Positions 1 to 8,704 of a stretch of 64,000 nt of DNA are shown piece by piece. How positions within the stretch are numbered: the first letter of the stretch is position 1; each line of letters opens with the position of its first letter. The notes under the pieces are model-generated. The model was not told where the DNA came from and did not search any database. It was given only the letters and a program-made list of their open reading frames with translations. Where the stretch lies: contig NZ_JBIFFV010000005.1 of assembly GCF_043557345.1 (NCBI RefSeq), positions 124,001 through 188,000 of the forward strand. Reading direction: 5' to 3'. The stretch comes from Sulfitobacter sp043557345. GTDB lineage: Bacteria > Pseudomonadota > Alphaproteobacteria > Rhodobacterales > Rhodobacteraceae. The position numbers and the translations under genes are program-made.

Positions 1-799
1 TCAGGACCTTACCCTGTTCGAACTCGACGAAGCGGCCAACCGCATCCGCGAGGAAGTGGACCCCGAGGCGAACATCATCGTTGGCTCCACGCTGGACGAA
101 AGCCTTGGCGGCCTGATGCGCGTCAGCGTTGTCGCCACCGGCATCGACGCCACCGATGTGAACACCGAAATCCCGGTCCCGCGCCGCTCCATGAGCCAGC
201 CTTTGCGTCAGAACGTATCGGTTGACGATGTGGCGCAGGTGTCTGCCGCGCAGGCGCCCGTCGCCGCTTCCATCGCTGCCGAAGCGCCGCAGGAAGTCGA
301 GCAGGCCGCCCTGTTCCAAGACCTCCAGTCGACACAGCGCGAGCAGGATCAGTATGAGGACGAGAACGTTGTCGAAGACGACGACGGTCTGCCCGCACCG
401 GCCTACCAGCCCGAGGTCGCCGCATTCGAGCCGCGTCAGGAAGAGAACATCGAAGCTGAGCCCGAAGCCTTCGTCGCACCGCGTGCACCGACCCCCGGCA
501 CACCGTCCCCCGAAGCGCTGGCCCGTCTGCGCGCCGCCGCGCAGAAGGCCGCGCCCGAGCAGCACCGTCAGGCGCAGCAGCAGCAGGGTGAACAGGGCGA
601 CAAGAGCCGTTTCGGCATCAACTCCCTGATCAACCGGATGACCGGCCACGCCGAAGGTGAAGCGCAAGCCCGCCCGGCGCGTCAGCAGCCGCCGGTGCAA
701 ACCCGCGCCTCTGCCGCCGCGCCGCAGCCGCAGGAAAACAACGATCCCGATCAAGAGCGCATCGAAATTCCCGCGTTCCTGCGCCGTCAGGCCAACTGA
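1..799 (+). CDS. ftsZ: Cell division protein FtsZ, C-terminal part (5' end outside window)
   Basis: The reading frame is already open at base 2 and ends with TGA at 797-799. The first visible residues are the end of the FtsZ GTPase/tubulin fold (EEVDPEANIIVGSTLDE, then MRVSVVATGID), a very conserved part of the family. About 200 residues of Pro/Ala/Glu/Gln-rich, presumably disordered linker follow, much longer than in E. coli but usual in Rhodobacteraceae. The last residues (RIEIPAFLRRQAN) match the C-terminal peptide that binds FtsA and other Z-ring partners. FtsZ polymerises at midcell as the division scaffold. Only the 3' third of the gene is here; the catalytic GTP-binding N-terminus lies upstream of the window. 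Confidence 0.97.
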   Translation, partial: QDLTLFELDEAANRIREEVDPEANIIVGSTLDESLGGLMRVSVVATGIDATDVNTEIPVPRRSMSQPLRQNVSVDDVAQVSAAQAPVAASIAAEAPQEVEQAALFQDLQSTQREQDQYEDENVVEDDDGLPAPAYQPEVAAFEPRQEENIEAEPEAFVAPRAPTPGTPSPEALARLRAAAQKAAPEQHRQAQQQQGEQGDKSRFGINSLINRMTGHAEGEAQARPARQQPPVQTRASAAAPQPQENNDPDQERIEIPAFLRRQAN

Positions 800-821
800 A
801 CTGATCACAATAGATGACGAA

Positions 822-853
822 AGGGCTGCCTTGGGGCGGCCCTTTTTCTTTTT
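822..853 (+). terminator. Rho-independent terminator after ftsZ
   Basis: A 9-bp stem (822-830 with 835-843, one G-U pair) with a 4-base loop is followed directly by a T-rich run (TTTTTCTTTTT). It lies 23 bases after the ftsZ stop and separates ftsZ from lpxC. Confidence 0.85.
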
Positions 854-1006
854 GGAACAAGCGCTTGCAACAAGGTCGGCACGCGGGCGCCCAAATGTTA
901 CGGGCATGTTTCAGACCGTTGCAAAGATTGAGTTGAGCAAAATGAACCCGCCCCTTAATCCAGAGTTCAACACACAAGAAGATGTTCGAAGCTTGAGGAT
1001 GACCCG

Positions 1007-1930
1007 GTGCAGACAACGATCAAATCAGCGGTAAGTTTTACTGGCACAGGCCTGCACTCCGGTCTGCCTGCGACGGTGACACTGCGCCCGGCGTCGGCCC
1101 ATCACGGCATTTGGTTCTCGCGCAGCGATGTGGCGGTTGGTGACCGTCTGATCCCCGCTCGTTGGGACGCGGTGAACCGTTCGCCGCTCTGCACCAAGCT
1201 GGAAAACCCTACCGGCCTGTCGGTCTCGACCGTCGAGCATTTGATGGCCGCCGTGGCGGGCTGTGGCATCCACAACCTTTTGATCGAGATCGACGGCCCC
1301 GAAGTGCCGATCCTCGATGGCTCCTCGCTGCCTTTCGTGCGCGGCATCATGCAGCGCGGCCTGCGGCAGCTTGCCGCCCCCGTGATGGCCTTCGAAGTGC
1401 TGAAAACCGTCACCGTGCAGGATGGCGACGCGGTCGCGACGATCTCGCCCGCCAATACGCTGCGCATCGACTTCGAGATCGACTTTGCCGATGCCGCCAT
1501 CGGGCAGCAGCGCAAGTCGTTGGTGATGAACAACGGCTCTTTCGCACGCGAACTTTGCGACAGCCGCACCTTCTGCCGTCAGGCGGATGTGGAGGCGATG
1601 CAGGCCAATGGTCTGGCCCTCGGCGGCGAAGCGGGTGAGAATGCGGTGGTTTTCGACGGCGATGCCGTCGTCAGCCCCGGCGGTCTGCGCCACGCGGATG
1701 AGCCGGTGCGTCACAAGATGCTCGACGCGCTTGGCGATCTGGCACTGGCAGGGGCGCCGCTCTTGGGCCATTACGAAGGCAAGCGTGCGGGTCATTCGCT
1801 GACCAACACGCTGCTGCGCGCGCTCTTTGCGACACCTGATGCCGTGCGTCTGGTGGCCTGCGATGCGGCGCAAACGGCGCGGCTGCCCGGCTCTGGTCTG
1901 ATCTGGGACGAAATCCCGCAGGTTGCCTGA
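1007..1930 (+). CDS. lpxC: UDP-3-O-acyl-N-acetylglucosamine deacetylase LpxC
   Basis: LpxC is the zinc deacetylase that commits UDP-3-O-acyl-GlcNAc to lipid A synthesis in the cytoplasm. The 307-residue protein has the normal length. The zinc ligands fall where expected: H78 in STVEHLMAA, H236 and D240 in HKMLD. The catalytic His is H263 in AGHSLTN. The start is GTG at 1007, six bases after a GAGGAT Shine-Dalgarno at 995-1000. The N-terminus TIKSAVSFTGTGLHSG aligns with the family from its first residues. It follows ftsZ as in many alphaproteobacteria, but a strong terminator between them suggests its own promoter in the 150-base gap; I could not identify a convincing one. Confidence 0.97.
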   Translation: MQTTIKSAVSFTGTGLHSGLPATVTLRPASAHHGIWFSRSDVAVGDRLIPARWDAVNRSPLCTKLENPTGLSVSTVEHLMAAVAGCGIHNLLIEIDGPEVPILDGSSLPFVRGIMQRGLRQLAAPVMAFEVLKTVTVQDGDAVATISPANTLRIDFEIDFADAAIGQQRKSLVMNNGSFARELCDSRTFCRQADVEAMQANGLALGGEAGENAVVFDGDAVVSPGGLRHADEPVRHKMLDALGDLALAGAPLLGHYEGKRAGHSLTNTLLRALFATPDAVRLVACDAAQTARLPGSGLIWDEIPQVA

Positions 1931-1960
1931 TCCCGCGGCAGGCCAGCGGCACCGCGACGC

Positions 1961-2000
1961 GCAGGGCGCTTAGGCGGCGAAGTGCCATTGAACGCCCTGC
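1961..2000. other. Stem-loop between lpxC and bamD
   Basis: An 8-bp perfect inverted repeat (GCAGGGCG at 1961-1968, CGCCCTGC at 1993-2000) lies 30 bases after the lpxC stop. No T-run follows, so it is at best a weak or Rho-assisted end signal, or an mRNA-stabilising hairpin. The remainder of 1931-2171 holds no gene. Confidence 0.4.
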
Positions 2001-2171
2001 CAATGCCTTGTATTCACTAAGCCGAAGTGACAAGCCTCACCCAGCGATGCGCCGCCGCGCAGCCGGTTGCGGACGGGGGCGGAATGGGCGTTTTGCAACG
2101 CAGTTTATTGTGCTAGTCACATGCGCAAGAGGGTCAAAGACCATGGGTTGGACGATGCAAGGGGTGCGGGC

Positions 2172-3038
2172 ATGACGGTAGCGGGATCGCGCAAGCGGAC
2201 GATCAGTGCGGTGCTTCTGGTCGCGACATTGGCAGCCTGCGGCGGTGGTGACGGGCGCTCTGACGGGAACTTCTTCAACCCGCAGGAAATCCCGCTTGAA
2301 ACCTATTCGGCCGAGCAGATTTTCGAGCGCGGCGAATATGAGCTAACCAACAGCAACCCCGGTGAGGCCGCGTTCTATTTTGCTGAAATCGAGCGTCTCT
2401 ATCCCTATTCCGAATGGGCCAAACGCGCCCTGATCATGCAGGCGTTCGCCTATCACAAAGATCAGGACTATCCCAACAGCCGCTCCGCCGCGCAGCGCTT
2501 CATTGATTTCTACCCCGCCGATGACGACGCCGCCTATGCGCAGTATCTCTTGGCGCTGAGCTATTACGATCAGATCGACGAGGTGGGCCGCGATCAGGGG
2601 CTGACCTTCCAAGCGTTGCAATCCCTGCGCGCCGTGATCGAAGGCTACCCGGACAGTGAATATGCCCGCTCCGCGATCCTGAAATTCGACCTCGCCTTTG
2701 ATCATCTGGCGGGCAAGGAGATGGAGATCGGCCGCTACTACCTGCGCCGCGATCACTATACCGCCGCGATCAATCGCTTCCGTGTCGTGGTCGAGGATTT
2801 TCAGACCACCACCCACACCGCCGAAGCGCTGCACCGTCTGGTCGAAGCCTACCTGTCGCTCGGCCTGAACCATGAGGCGCAGACGGCGGGGGCCATCCTT
2901 GGCCACAACTACCGGGGCTCCGACTGGTATAAGGACAGCTACAAACTGCTGACCGGGCGCGGCCTTGCGCCTGCCTTCTACAAAGACAATTGGCTGGGTG
3001 CGGCCTATCGCCAGACCATCAAGGGCGAGTGGCTTTAA
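2172..3038 (+). CDS. bamD: Outer membrane protein assembly factor BamD (lipoprotein)
   Basis: BamD is the essential lipoprotein of the BAM complex that inserts beta-barrel proteins in the outer membrane. The start at 2172 is chosen because it gives a lipoprotein signal (basic SRKR, hydrophobic stretch, then lipobox TLAAC) and has AAGGGG at 2159-2164. A longer in-frame start at 2121 would bury the signal. After the lipid-anchor cysteine come about 250 residues of TPR-like helices (YPYSEWAKRALIMQAFAYHK, then SRSAAQRFIDFYP), typical of BamD/ComL. It sits between lpxC and recN, a common alphaproteobacterial arrangement. Total length of 288 residues is normal. Confidence 0.95.
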   Translation: MTVAGSRKRTISAVLLVATLAACGGGDGRSDGNFFNPQEIPLETYSAEQIFERGEYELTNSNPGEAAFYFAEIERLYPYSEWAKRALIMQAFAYHKDQDYPNSRSAAQRFIDFYPADDDAAYAQYLLALSYYDQIDEVGRDQGLTFQALQSLRAVIEGYPDSEYARSAILKFDLAFDHLAGKEMEIGRYYLRRDHYTAAINRFRVVVEDFQTTTHTAEALHRLVEAYLSLGLNHEAQTAGAILGHNYRGSDWYKDSYKLLTGRGLAPAFYKDNWLGAAYRQTIKGEWL

Positions 3039-3070
3039 GGGGGGTGGGGTCGCCCATCCGACGGTTTTAG

Positions 3071-4741
3071 ATGCTGCGCGGACTTGATATTTCAGACATG
3101 CTGATCATCGACCGGCTGGAGCTTGGCTTCCAGCCGGGGCTGAACGTGCTGACCGGTGAAACGGGCGCGGGCAAGTCGATCCTATTGGATTCGCTCGGTT
3201 TCGTTCTGGGCTGGCGCGGGCGTGCCGATCTGGTGCGCCAAGGGGCCGAACAGGGCGAGGTTACCGCTTGGTTCGATCTGCCGCCCGGCCACCCGGCCCA
3301 TGTGGTGCTGGAAGAGGCGGGACTGCCTGCCGGGGATGAGTTGGTCCTGCGCCGCATCAACACCTCCGACGGGCGCAAAACCGCTTGGGTCAATGACCGC
3401 CGCTGTTCGGGTGAGGTGCTGCGCCGCCTGTCCGAGACATTGGTGGAATTGCACGGCCAGCATGATGACCGCGGCCTGCTGAACCCACGCGGCCACCGTG
3501 CCATCCTTGACGACTATGCCGGAAATGCCCCTGCGATTGCCAATCTGCGCGCGGCGTGGCACGCGCTCGGGGCCGCGCGCAAAGCCGCCGCCGCCGCTGC
3601 CGCCGAACGCGAGGCCATCGCCGCCGAGGAAGAGTTCCTGCGCCACGCGGTGGCCGAGTTGGACAAGCTCGACCCCGAAGCGGGCGAGGAAGCCGCCCTC
3701 GACACCCGCCGCCGCCAGATGCAAGGCGCCGAGAAAATCCGCCGTGATGTGGTCAACGCCTATGAGCTGTTGGGCCAAGGCGGGGCAGAGACAGCCATGG
3801 GCGATGCGCTGCGCTGGCTGGACGGGGTGGCCGACAAGGCCGAAGGCGCGCTGGAGGGCCCGCTTGCCGCGCTCAACCGCGCCATGGTGGAGTTGGACGA
3901 GGCGATGTCCGGTGTGGCCGATGCGATCGACGGCATGTCGTTCGACCCCTATGAGTTGGAAGCCTGCGAAGAGCGGCTTTTTGCAATCCGCGGCCTCGCG
4001 CGCAAACATGACGTGCAGCCCGATGACCTGGCCGGTTTCGCCGACACGCTGCGCGCCAAGCTCGACGCGCTCGATGCGGGCGAAGCAGCGCAGGAGGGGC
4101 TGGAGAAGGCCGTTCGCGACGCGCAGGCGCTTTACGACGAACGGGCCAGAGCGCTGACCGAGGCGCGCCGTAAGGCCGCGGCCAAGCTCGACAAATCCGT
4201 GGCGGCCGAGCTTGCCCCGCTCAAGATGGAACGCGCAGTGTTCCAGACGCAATTGACCGAAGAACCCGCCGGCCCCGAGGGGCGCGATGCGGTCTCTTTC
4301 ACCGTCGCCACGAACCCCGGCGCGCCTGCCGGACCCTTGGGCAAGATCGCCTCGGGCGGGGAGCTCAGCCGGTTCCTTTTGGCGCTGAAGGTTTGTCTGA
4401 CCCAGACGCAATCCGGCCTCACCCTGATCTTTGACGAGATCGACCGTGGGGTAGGGGGCGCCACCGCCGATGCCGTGGGCCGCCGCCTGAAGGTGCTGGC
4501 CGCCGAGGGGCAGGTCTTGGTCGTCACCCATTCGCCGCAGGTCGCCGCCCTCGGTACGCATCACTGGCGCGTGGCGAAATCGGTGACAAAGGGCATGACC
4601 ACCTCCACCGTCACGCCCCTTGCCGCCGAAGAGCGGGTCGATGAGGTCGCCCGAATGCTTGCAGGCGATACCATAACAGATGCGGCCCGGGCGGCGGCGG
4701 AGGCATTGCTCAACGGGCAACAGGGCGCGACGACTTCTTAA
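3071..4741 (+). CDS. recN: DNA repair protein RecN
   Basis: RecN is an SMC-like ATPase that acts on double-strand breaks during recombinational repair. Walker A is at residues 29-36 (GETGAGKS). A long coiled-coil region with Ala/Glu/Arg heptads fills roughly residues 150-380. The ABC signature (SGGELSRF) is near residue 428 and Walker B (LIFDEIDRG) near 452. The 556 residues match family length. The gene begins 32 bases after bamD and is probably co-transcribed with it. I saw no alphaproteobacterial SOS box (GTTC-N7-GTTC) directly in front. Confidence 0.97.
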   Translation: MLRGLDISDMLIIDRLELGFQPGLNVLTGETGAGKSILLDSLGFVLGWRGRADLVRQGAEQGEVTAWFDLPPGHPAHVVLEEAGLPAGDELVLRRINTSDGRKTAWVNDRRCSGEVLRRLSETLVELHGQHDDRGLLNPRGHRAILDDYAGNAPAIANLRAAWHALGAARKAAAAAAAEREAIAAEEEFLRHAVAELDKLDPEAGEEAALDTRRRQMQGAEKIRRDVVNAYELLGQGGAETAMGDALRWLDGVADKAEGALEGPLAALNRAMVELDEAMSGVADAIDGMSFDPYELEACEERLFAIRGLARKHDVQPDDLAGFADTLRAKLDALDAGEAAQEGLEKAVRDAQALYDERARALTEARRKAAAKLDKSVAAELAPLKMERAVFQTQLTEEPAGPEGRDAVSFTVATNPGAPAGPLGKIASGGELSRFLLALKVCLTQTQSGLTLIFDEIDRGVGGATADAVGRRLKVLAAEGQVLVVTHSPQVAALGTHHWRVAKSVTKGMTTSTVTPLAAEERVDEVARMLAGDTITDAARAAAEALLNGQQGATTS

Positions 4742-4803
4742 ATGGCGGTTTTACCCAAGGTCAGCTTGCCCTAGACAGAAAGGGTTCAACTGGTCTTAGT
4801 CCC

Positions 4804-6489
4804 ATGCCTTCGCAAGATAACGCTTTCTTTTCGCAACAACTTCAGCAGGCGCTTGGCGGCTGCAAACAGGGCTGGACGGTGCTGCGCACCCGCGGTCCGG
4901 GCAAAGTGACATTTTGGTTTATCGCGCTGCTGGTGGGCATCGCCGCGGGCTTTGCCGCCCTGTTTTTCCGTAAGGGTATCAACTGGTTGCAGGCCACGCT
5001 TTACGGCACGGACGATGTGCAATTCCTGCACAGTTTCCTTGCCGGGCTGCCGTGGTATTGGGTGGTGCTGATCCCGACCCTGGGCGGGCTGCTTGTGGGG
5101 TTGATCCTGCACCGCTTCACCCGCGACGGGCGCGCACGCAGCGTGGGCGACGTGATCCTCGGCGCCGCCATGCACGACGGCAGGGTCGAGACCCGTGCCG
5201 GGGTCGCCTCGGCGCTGGCTTCGCTCATCACCCTGTCCACGGGCGGCTCATCGGGCCGCGAAGGGCCGGTGGTGCATCTGGCCGCCGTGATCTCGACCAA
5301 GGTCAGCCGCTTCATCAAGGCCGATGGGATCACCGGGCGGGATCTGCTGGGCTGCGCCGTGGCGGCGGCGGTCTCGGCCAGCTTCAATGCGCCCATCGCT
5401 GGCGCGCTTTTTGCCCTCGAAGTGGTGCTGCGCCATTTCGCGGTCCATGCTTTTGCCCCCATCGTCATCGCCTCCGCCGCGGGCACGGTCATCAACCGGC
5501 TTGAGTTCGGCGGGCTGACGGAATTCGTCCTGCCCGGCCTTGGCGATGTGCAATTCTACGTCGAACTGCCCGCCTTCCTGCTTTTGGGGCTGACCTGCGG
5601 TCTGGTGTCGGTCGTGCTGATGCGCGCGATCTTCTGGGCCGAGGATTTCGGCAACTACTTGCAAGCGCGCACCGGCCTTGCCCGCTGGCTGCGCCCGGCG
5701 GTGGCGGGGGCGATCCTTGGCGTCATCGCCCTCTGGTTCCCGCATATCATCGGCGTGGGCTATGAGACGACCTCCCGCGCGCTGGTCGGCGAACTGGTGC
5801 TGCATGAGGCCATCATCTTTGCCGTGCTCAAGGTCGCCGCCGTCGCGATCACCCTTGGCGGGCGGATGGGCGGCGGGGTGTTCTCGCCCTCGCTGATGCT
5901 GGGCGCCTTGACCGGCCTTGGCTTCGGGATCATTGCCACCGGTGTCTTCCCCGAGATTTCGGGCTCTTCCTCGCTCTACGCTCTGGCGGGGATGGGTGCG
6001 GTGGCCGCCGCCGTGCTGGGCGCGCCGATCTCGACCACGCTCATCGTGTTTGAGATGACAGGCGACTGGCAGACCGGTCTGGCCGTGATGGTCGCCGTCA
6101 GCATGTCGACCGCGCTGGCCTCCCGGCTGGTCGACCGGTCTTTCTTCCTCACTCAGATGGAGCGGCGCGGCATCCATCTGGCCGCAGGGCCGCAGGCCTA
6201 TCTGCTCTCGATGTTCATGGTGGGCCGCATCATGCGCCGCCCCGATGATGAAGACGCGGCCTCGGAAGACGCCTGTTGGGATTTGATCGACAAGGGCACC
6301 TATATCGACGGCAGCGCCACGCTAGAGGCCGCGCTGCCGCTGTTCGATCAGACCCATTCCAATTTCATCCCGGTGGTCACCCTCAGCGCGGATGCGCCGC
6401 CCGAATTGCTGGGCGCGCTGTTCCACGTCGATGCACTGAAGGCCTATAACCGCGCCCTCGCCGCCACGGCGGCAGAGGAGCATTCCTAA
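4804..6489 (+). CDS. ClC-family chloride channel/transporter
   Basis: An integral membrane protein of 561 residues with the ClC hallmarks: GSSGREGP at 148-155, so the external gating glutamate is E153; GGRMGGGVFSPSLMLGA in the second half; and APISTTLIVFEMTGD near residue 410. About 10 or more hydrophobic segments follow a 40-residue cytoplasmic N-tail. The proton-glutamate position of ClC antiporters appears to be V207 (ALEVV, aligned with IEEMR of E. coli ClcA), as in ClC channels, so uncoupled chloride conduction is possible. The C-terminal 90 residues resemble a single degenerate CBS module rather than a pair. It starts 62 bases after recN and ends 7 bases from the convergent DUF427 gene. 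Confidence 0.93.
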   Translation: MPSQDNAFFSQQLQQALGGCKQGWTVLRTRGPGKVTFWFIALLVGIAAGFAALFFRKGINWLQATLYGTDDVQFLHSFLAGLPWYWVVLIPTLGGLLVGLILHRFTRDGRARSVGDVILGAAMHDGRVETRAGVASALASLITLSTGGSSGREGPVVHLAAVISTKVSRFIKADGITGRDLLGCAVAAAVSASFNAPIAGALFALEVVLRHFAVHAFAPIVIASAAGTVINRLEFGGLTEFVLPGLGDVQFYVELPAFLLLGLTCGLVSVVLMRAIFWAEDFGNYLQARTGLARWLRPAVAGAILGVIALWFPHIIGVGYETTSRALVGELVLHEAIIFAVLKVAAVAITLGGRMGGGVFSPSLMLGALTGLGFGIIATGVFPEISGSSSLYALAGMGAVAAAVLGAPISTTLIVFEMTGDWQTGLAVMVAVSMSTALASRLVDRSFFLTQMERRGIHLAAGPQAYLLSMFMVGRIMRRPDDEDAASEDACWDLIDKGTYIDGSATLEAALPLFDQTHSNFIPVVTLSADAPPELLGALFHVDALKAYNRALAATAAEEHS

Positions 6490-6496
6490 GCCGCGC

Positions 6497-6841
6497 TCAG
6501 ATCCGCTCGATGGCGATTTCTTCCATCGGGGTGAAAGCCAGATAGCCCTTGATCTCGGCCATATCGGCTTTCGGTTCTTCATAAGACCAGACGGCGTCTT
6601 GCAAGGTCCGGCTCTTGGTCACCACCGAGAAATAGCGCGCATCGCCCTTATGCGGGCAGTGGGTGGTCTTGTCGGTGCCATCGAGGAAGGCCATGGCGAT
6701 GTCGCCACGCGGAAAGTAGATCACCGGCGGATAGTCCCCCTCGCGCAGTTCCAACGCGCCCGTGGATTCGCCCAATACGGCCCCGCCAGCGCGAACAACC
6801 CATGTGCCCTCCGCCGGAGTAATCTTGATATGGTCGGCCAT
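6497..6841 (-). CDS. DUF427 domain protein
   Basis: A 114-residue protein that fits the DUF427 family over its whole length: the PVIYFPRGDI motif, then HCPHKGDARYFSV and AVWSYEEPKADMAEIKGYLAF. The family has a small beta-rich fold; some members have been suggested to act on nucleotides or small metabolites, but no reaction is established. No signal peptide is present, so it is probably cytosolic. It is transcribed toward the ClC gene and starts 31 bases downstream of the pepP stop, so it may be the last gene of the cobT-pepP transcript. Confidence 0.85.
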   Translation of the reverse strand: MADHIKITPAEGTWVVRAGGAVLGESTGALELREGDYPPVIYFPRGDIAMAFLDGTDKTTHCPHKGDARYFSVVTKSRTLQDAVWSYEEPKADMAEIKGYLAFTPMEEIAIERI

Positions 6842-6871
6842 GCCGTACCCCCCTTTAGTTAAATCGGACGC

Positions 6872-8662
6872 TCACAGGGGCGCCGTTGCCGCATCCAACC
6901 ACAGTTTTGTAACAGGTGATACCCGCGGCCCGATCTTTTCCGCCACGTCGCGGTGATAGGCGTTGAGCCAGTCCCGCGCCTCGGGGCTGAGCGCCGCCAC
7001 ATCAATCAGACGCCGATCAATCGGCACCAGCGTCAGGGTGCGCCAATCGAGCATCTTGCGATGCGCGTCTCCGCCGGGCAGGGCGGGGGCTTCTTGCACC
7101 ACCAACAGGTTCTCGATCCGAATGCCAAAAGCCCCCTCGCGGTAATAACCCGGCTCATTGCTCAGGATCATGCCCGGCGCCAGCGGCACATGGCTCATCC
7201 GGCTCAGCCGCTGCGGCCCCTCATGGACCGACAGATAGGCGCCAACCCCATGGCCCAGACCGTGATCGAAATCCTGCCCCGCCATCCAAAGCGGCAAACG
7301 GCCCAGCATTTCGATATCCCGCCCCGCAAGCCCGCGCGGCCAGCGCAGACGGCTCATGGCGATCATCCCCGAAAGCACCCGCGTGAAAGCCGCGCGCGCC
7401 TCCTGATCGGGGCTGCCGATGGCGATGGTGCGGGTGATATCGGTGGTGCCGTCCAGATACTGCCCCCCGCTGTCGAGCACCAGAAGATGCCCCTCCTGCA
7501 AGACAGTATCGGTCTCTTCATTCACCCGGTAATGGATGATCGCCCCATTCGCCCCGGTGCCCGAGATCGTCTCGAAACTGATGTCGCGCAGGGCAGGGTC
7601 CCGGCGGCGCAGCGCTTCGAGCTGCCGCACCACCTGGGTCTCGGTGACCGTGCCGGGCGCCTGCGCATCCAGCCAGGCGAGCAGCTCGACCATCGCGGCA
7701 CCATCGCGCAAATGCGCCTCTGCTGCCCCGGCAACCTCGGCGTCATTCTTACAGGCCTTGGGCAAGGCACAAGGGTCTTCACCAGCCTGCGCCCGATCCC
7801 CCAGCAAATCCGCGAACAACAGCGGGGCCGACTGCCGATCAAGCCGCACCGGCCCCGCGAGCACGCGCAGGTAATCGGGCAGCCCCTCAGGTTCCCGCTG
7901 CACCACCTCTGGCCCCAGATGGTGCTCCACATCCACAAGCTTCTCAGCCGCCATGAACAGATCGACCCGCGCATCGTCGCGCAACACGGCAAAACCATGC
8001 GCCACCGGGTTGCGCGGAATGTCCTGCCCGCGAATGTTCAGCAGCCAATTGTGGCTGTCGGGCAGGGTGATCAATGCCGCCTTCTGCCCCGCCGCGCGCA
8101 AATCCGCGGCCAAACGCCGGCGCTTGGCCTCATGGCTTTCCCCGGCAAAATGCTCAGGATGCGCCGCCACCTTGCCCATCGGGGCCCCGGGCTGGTTTTC
8201 CCAAATACGGTCGACAATATTCGAGACGCGCCGCATCTCGATCCCGGACCCCGCCAAGGCCTCGAACAAAAGATCCATCTGCGCGGGCGTATGCAACATC
8301 GGATCGAATCCAACCACGCCGCCCTCGGGCAATTGGTCCTTCAGCCAATCGGCCAAAGACACCTCGGGCCAGGGCACGGGCGTAAACACTTCCGCCACCT
8401 GCGCTTTGACCTGCGTGCGATAGCGCCCGTCGATGAAAACCCCCGCCACATCGCGCAGCGCCGCACAGAACCCGGCAGAGCCGGTGAACCCCGTCAGCCA
8501 AGCCAGCCGATCATCCCGCGGGGCGACATATTCACCCTGATGCGCATCGGCGCGCGGCACGAGGAATCCGTCCAACCCCGCCGCCTGCAACTCCGCCCGC
8601 AGCGCCGCCAAACGCGGGGGACCCTGTTCCGGACGCGCGGTGACCTCGAAACTCTGGAACAC
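6872..8662 (-). CDS. Xaa-Pro aminopeptidase (M24 family)
   Basis: A 596-residue M24B metallopeptidase that removes an N-terminal residue preceding proline. Two creatinase-like N-terminal domains (LAALRAELQAAGLDGFLVPR, AWLTGFTGSAGF) precede the pita-bread catalytic domain. The metal-binding features are visible in order: LVLDSGGQYLDGTTDITRT (two Asp), HGLGHGVGAYLSVHEGP (His), EPGYY (Glu) and RIENLLVV (Glu). The length matches the long aminopeptidase P1 form common in alphaproteobacteria. The start is GTG at 8662 with a strong AAGGAGGGG upstream. It follows cobT by 42 bases, and that gap contains a hairpin plus a TATTTG/GATGAA leader (separate entry). Confidence 0.94.
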   Translation of the reverse strand: MFQSFEVTARPEQGPPRLAALRAELQAAGLDGFLVPRADAHQGEYVAPRDDRLAWLTGFTGSAGFCAALRDVAGVFIDGRYRTQVKAQVAEVFTPVPWPEVSLADWLKDQLPEGGVVGFDPMLHTPAQMDLLFEALAGSGIEMRRVSNIVDRIWENQPGAPMGKVAAHPEHFAGESHEAKRRRLAADLRAAGQKAALITLPDSHNWLLNIRGQDIPRNPVAHGFAVLRDDARVDLFMAAEKLVDVEHHLGPEVVQREPEGLPDYLRVLAGPVRLDRQSAPLLFADLLGDRAQAGEDPCALPKACKNDAEVAGAAEAHLRDGAAMVELLAWLDAQAPGTVTETQVVRQLEALRRRDPALRDISFETISGTGANGAIIHYRVNEETDTVLQEGHLLVLDSGGQYLDGTTDITRTIAIGSPDQEARAAFTRVLSGMIAMSRLRWPRGLAGRDIEMLGRLPLWMAGQDFDHGLGHGVGAYLSVHEGPQRLSRMSHVPLAPGMILSNEPGYYREGAFGIRIENLLVVQEAPALPGGDAHRKMLDWRTLTLVPIDRRLIDVAALSPEARDWLNAYHRDVAEKIGPRVSPVTKLWLDAATAPL

Positions 8663-8670
8663 GCGGCCCC

Positions 8671-8704
8671 TCCTTCATCCTTTTTCAAATACCGACCCGA
8701 CGGT
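8671..8704 (-). promoter_or_regulatory. Hairpin + TATTTG + GATGAA leader before pepP
   Basis: Read on the minus strand, directly after the cobT stop there is a short GC hairpin (ACCG/CGGT, 8691-8704), then TATTTG (TATTT at 8687-8691), an A-rich stretch and GATGAAGG, leading into the pepP ribosome binding site. The same order of parts occurs before mccA at 61026-61079. It may be an intercistronic processing or translation element; its function is unknown to me. Confidence 0.45.
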
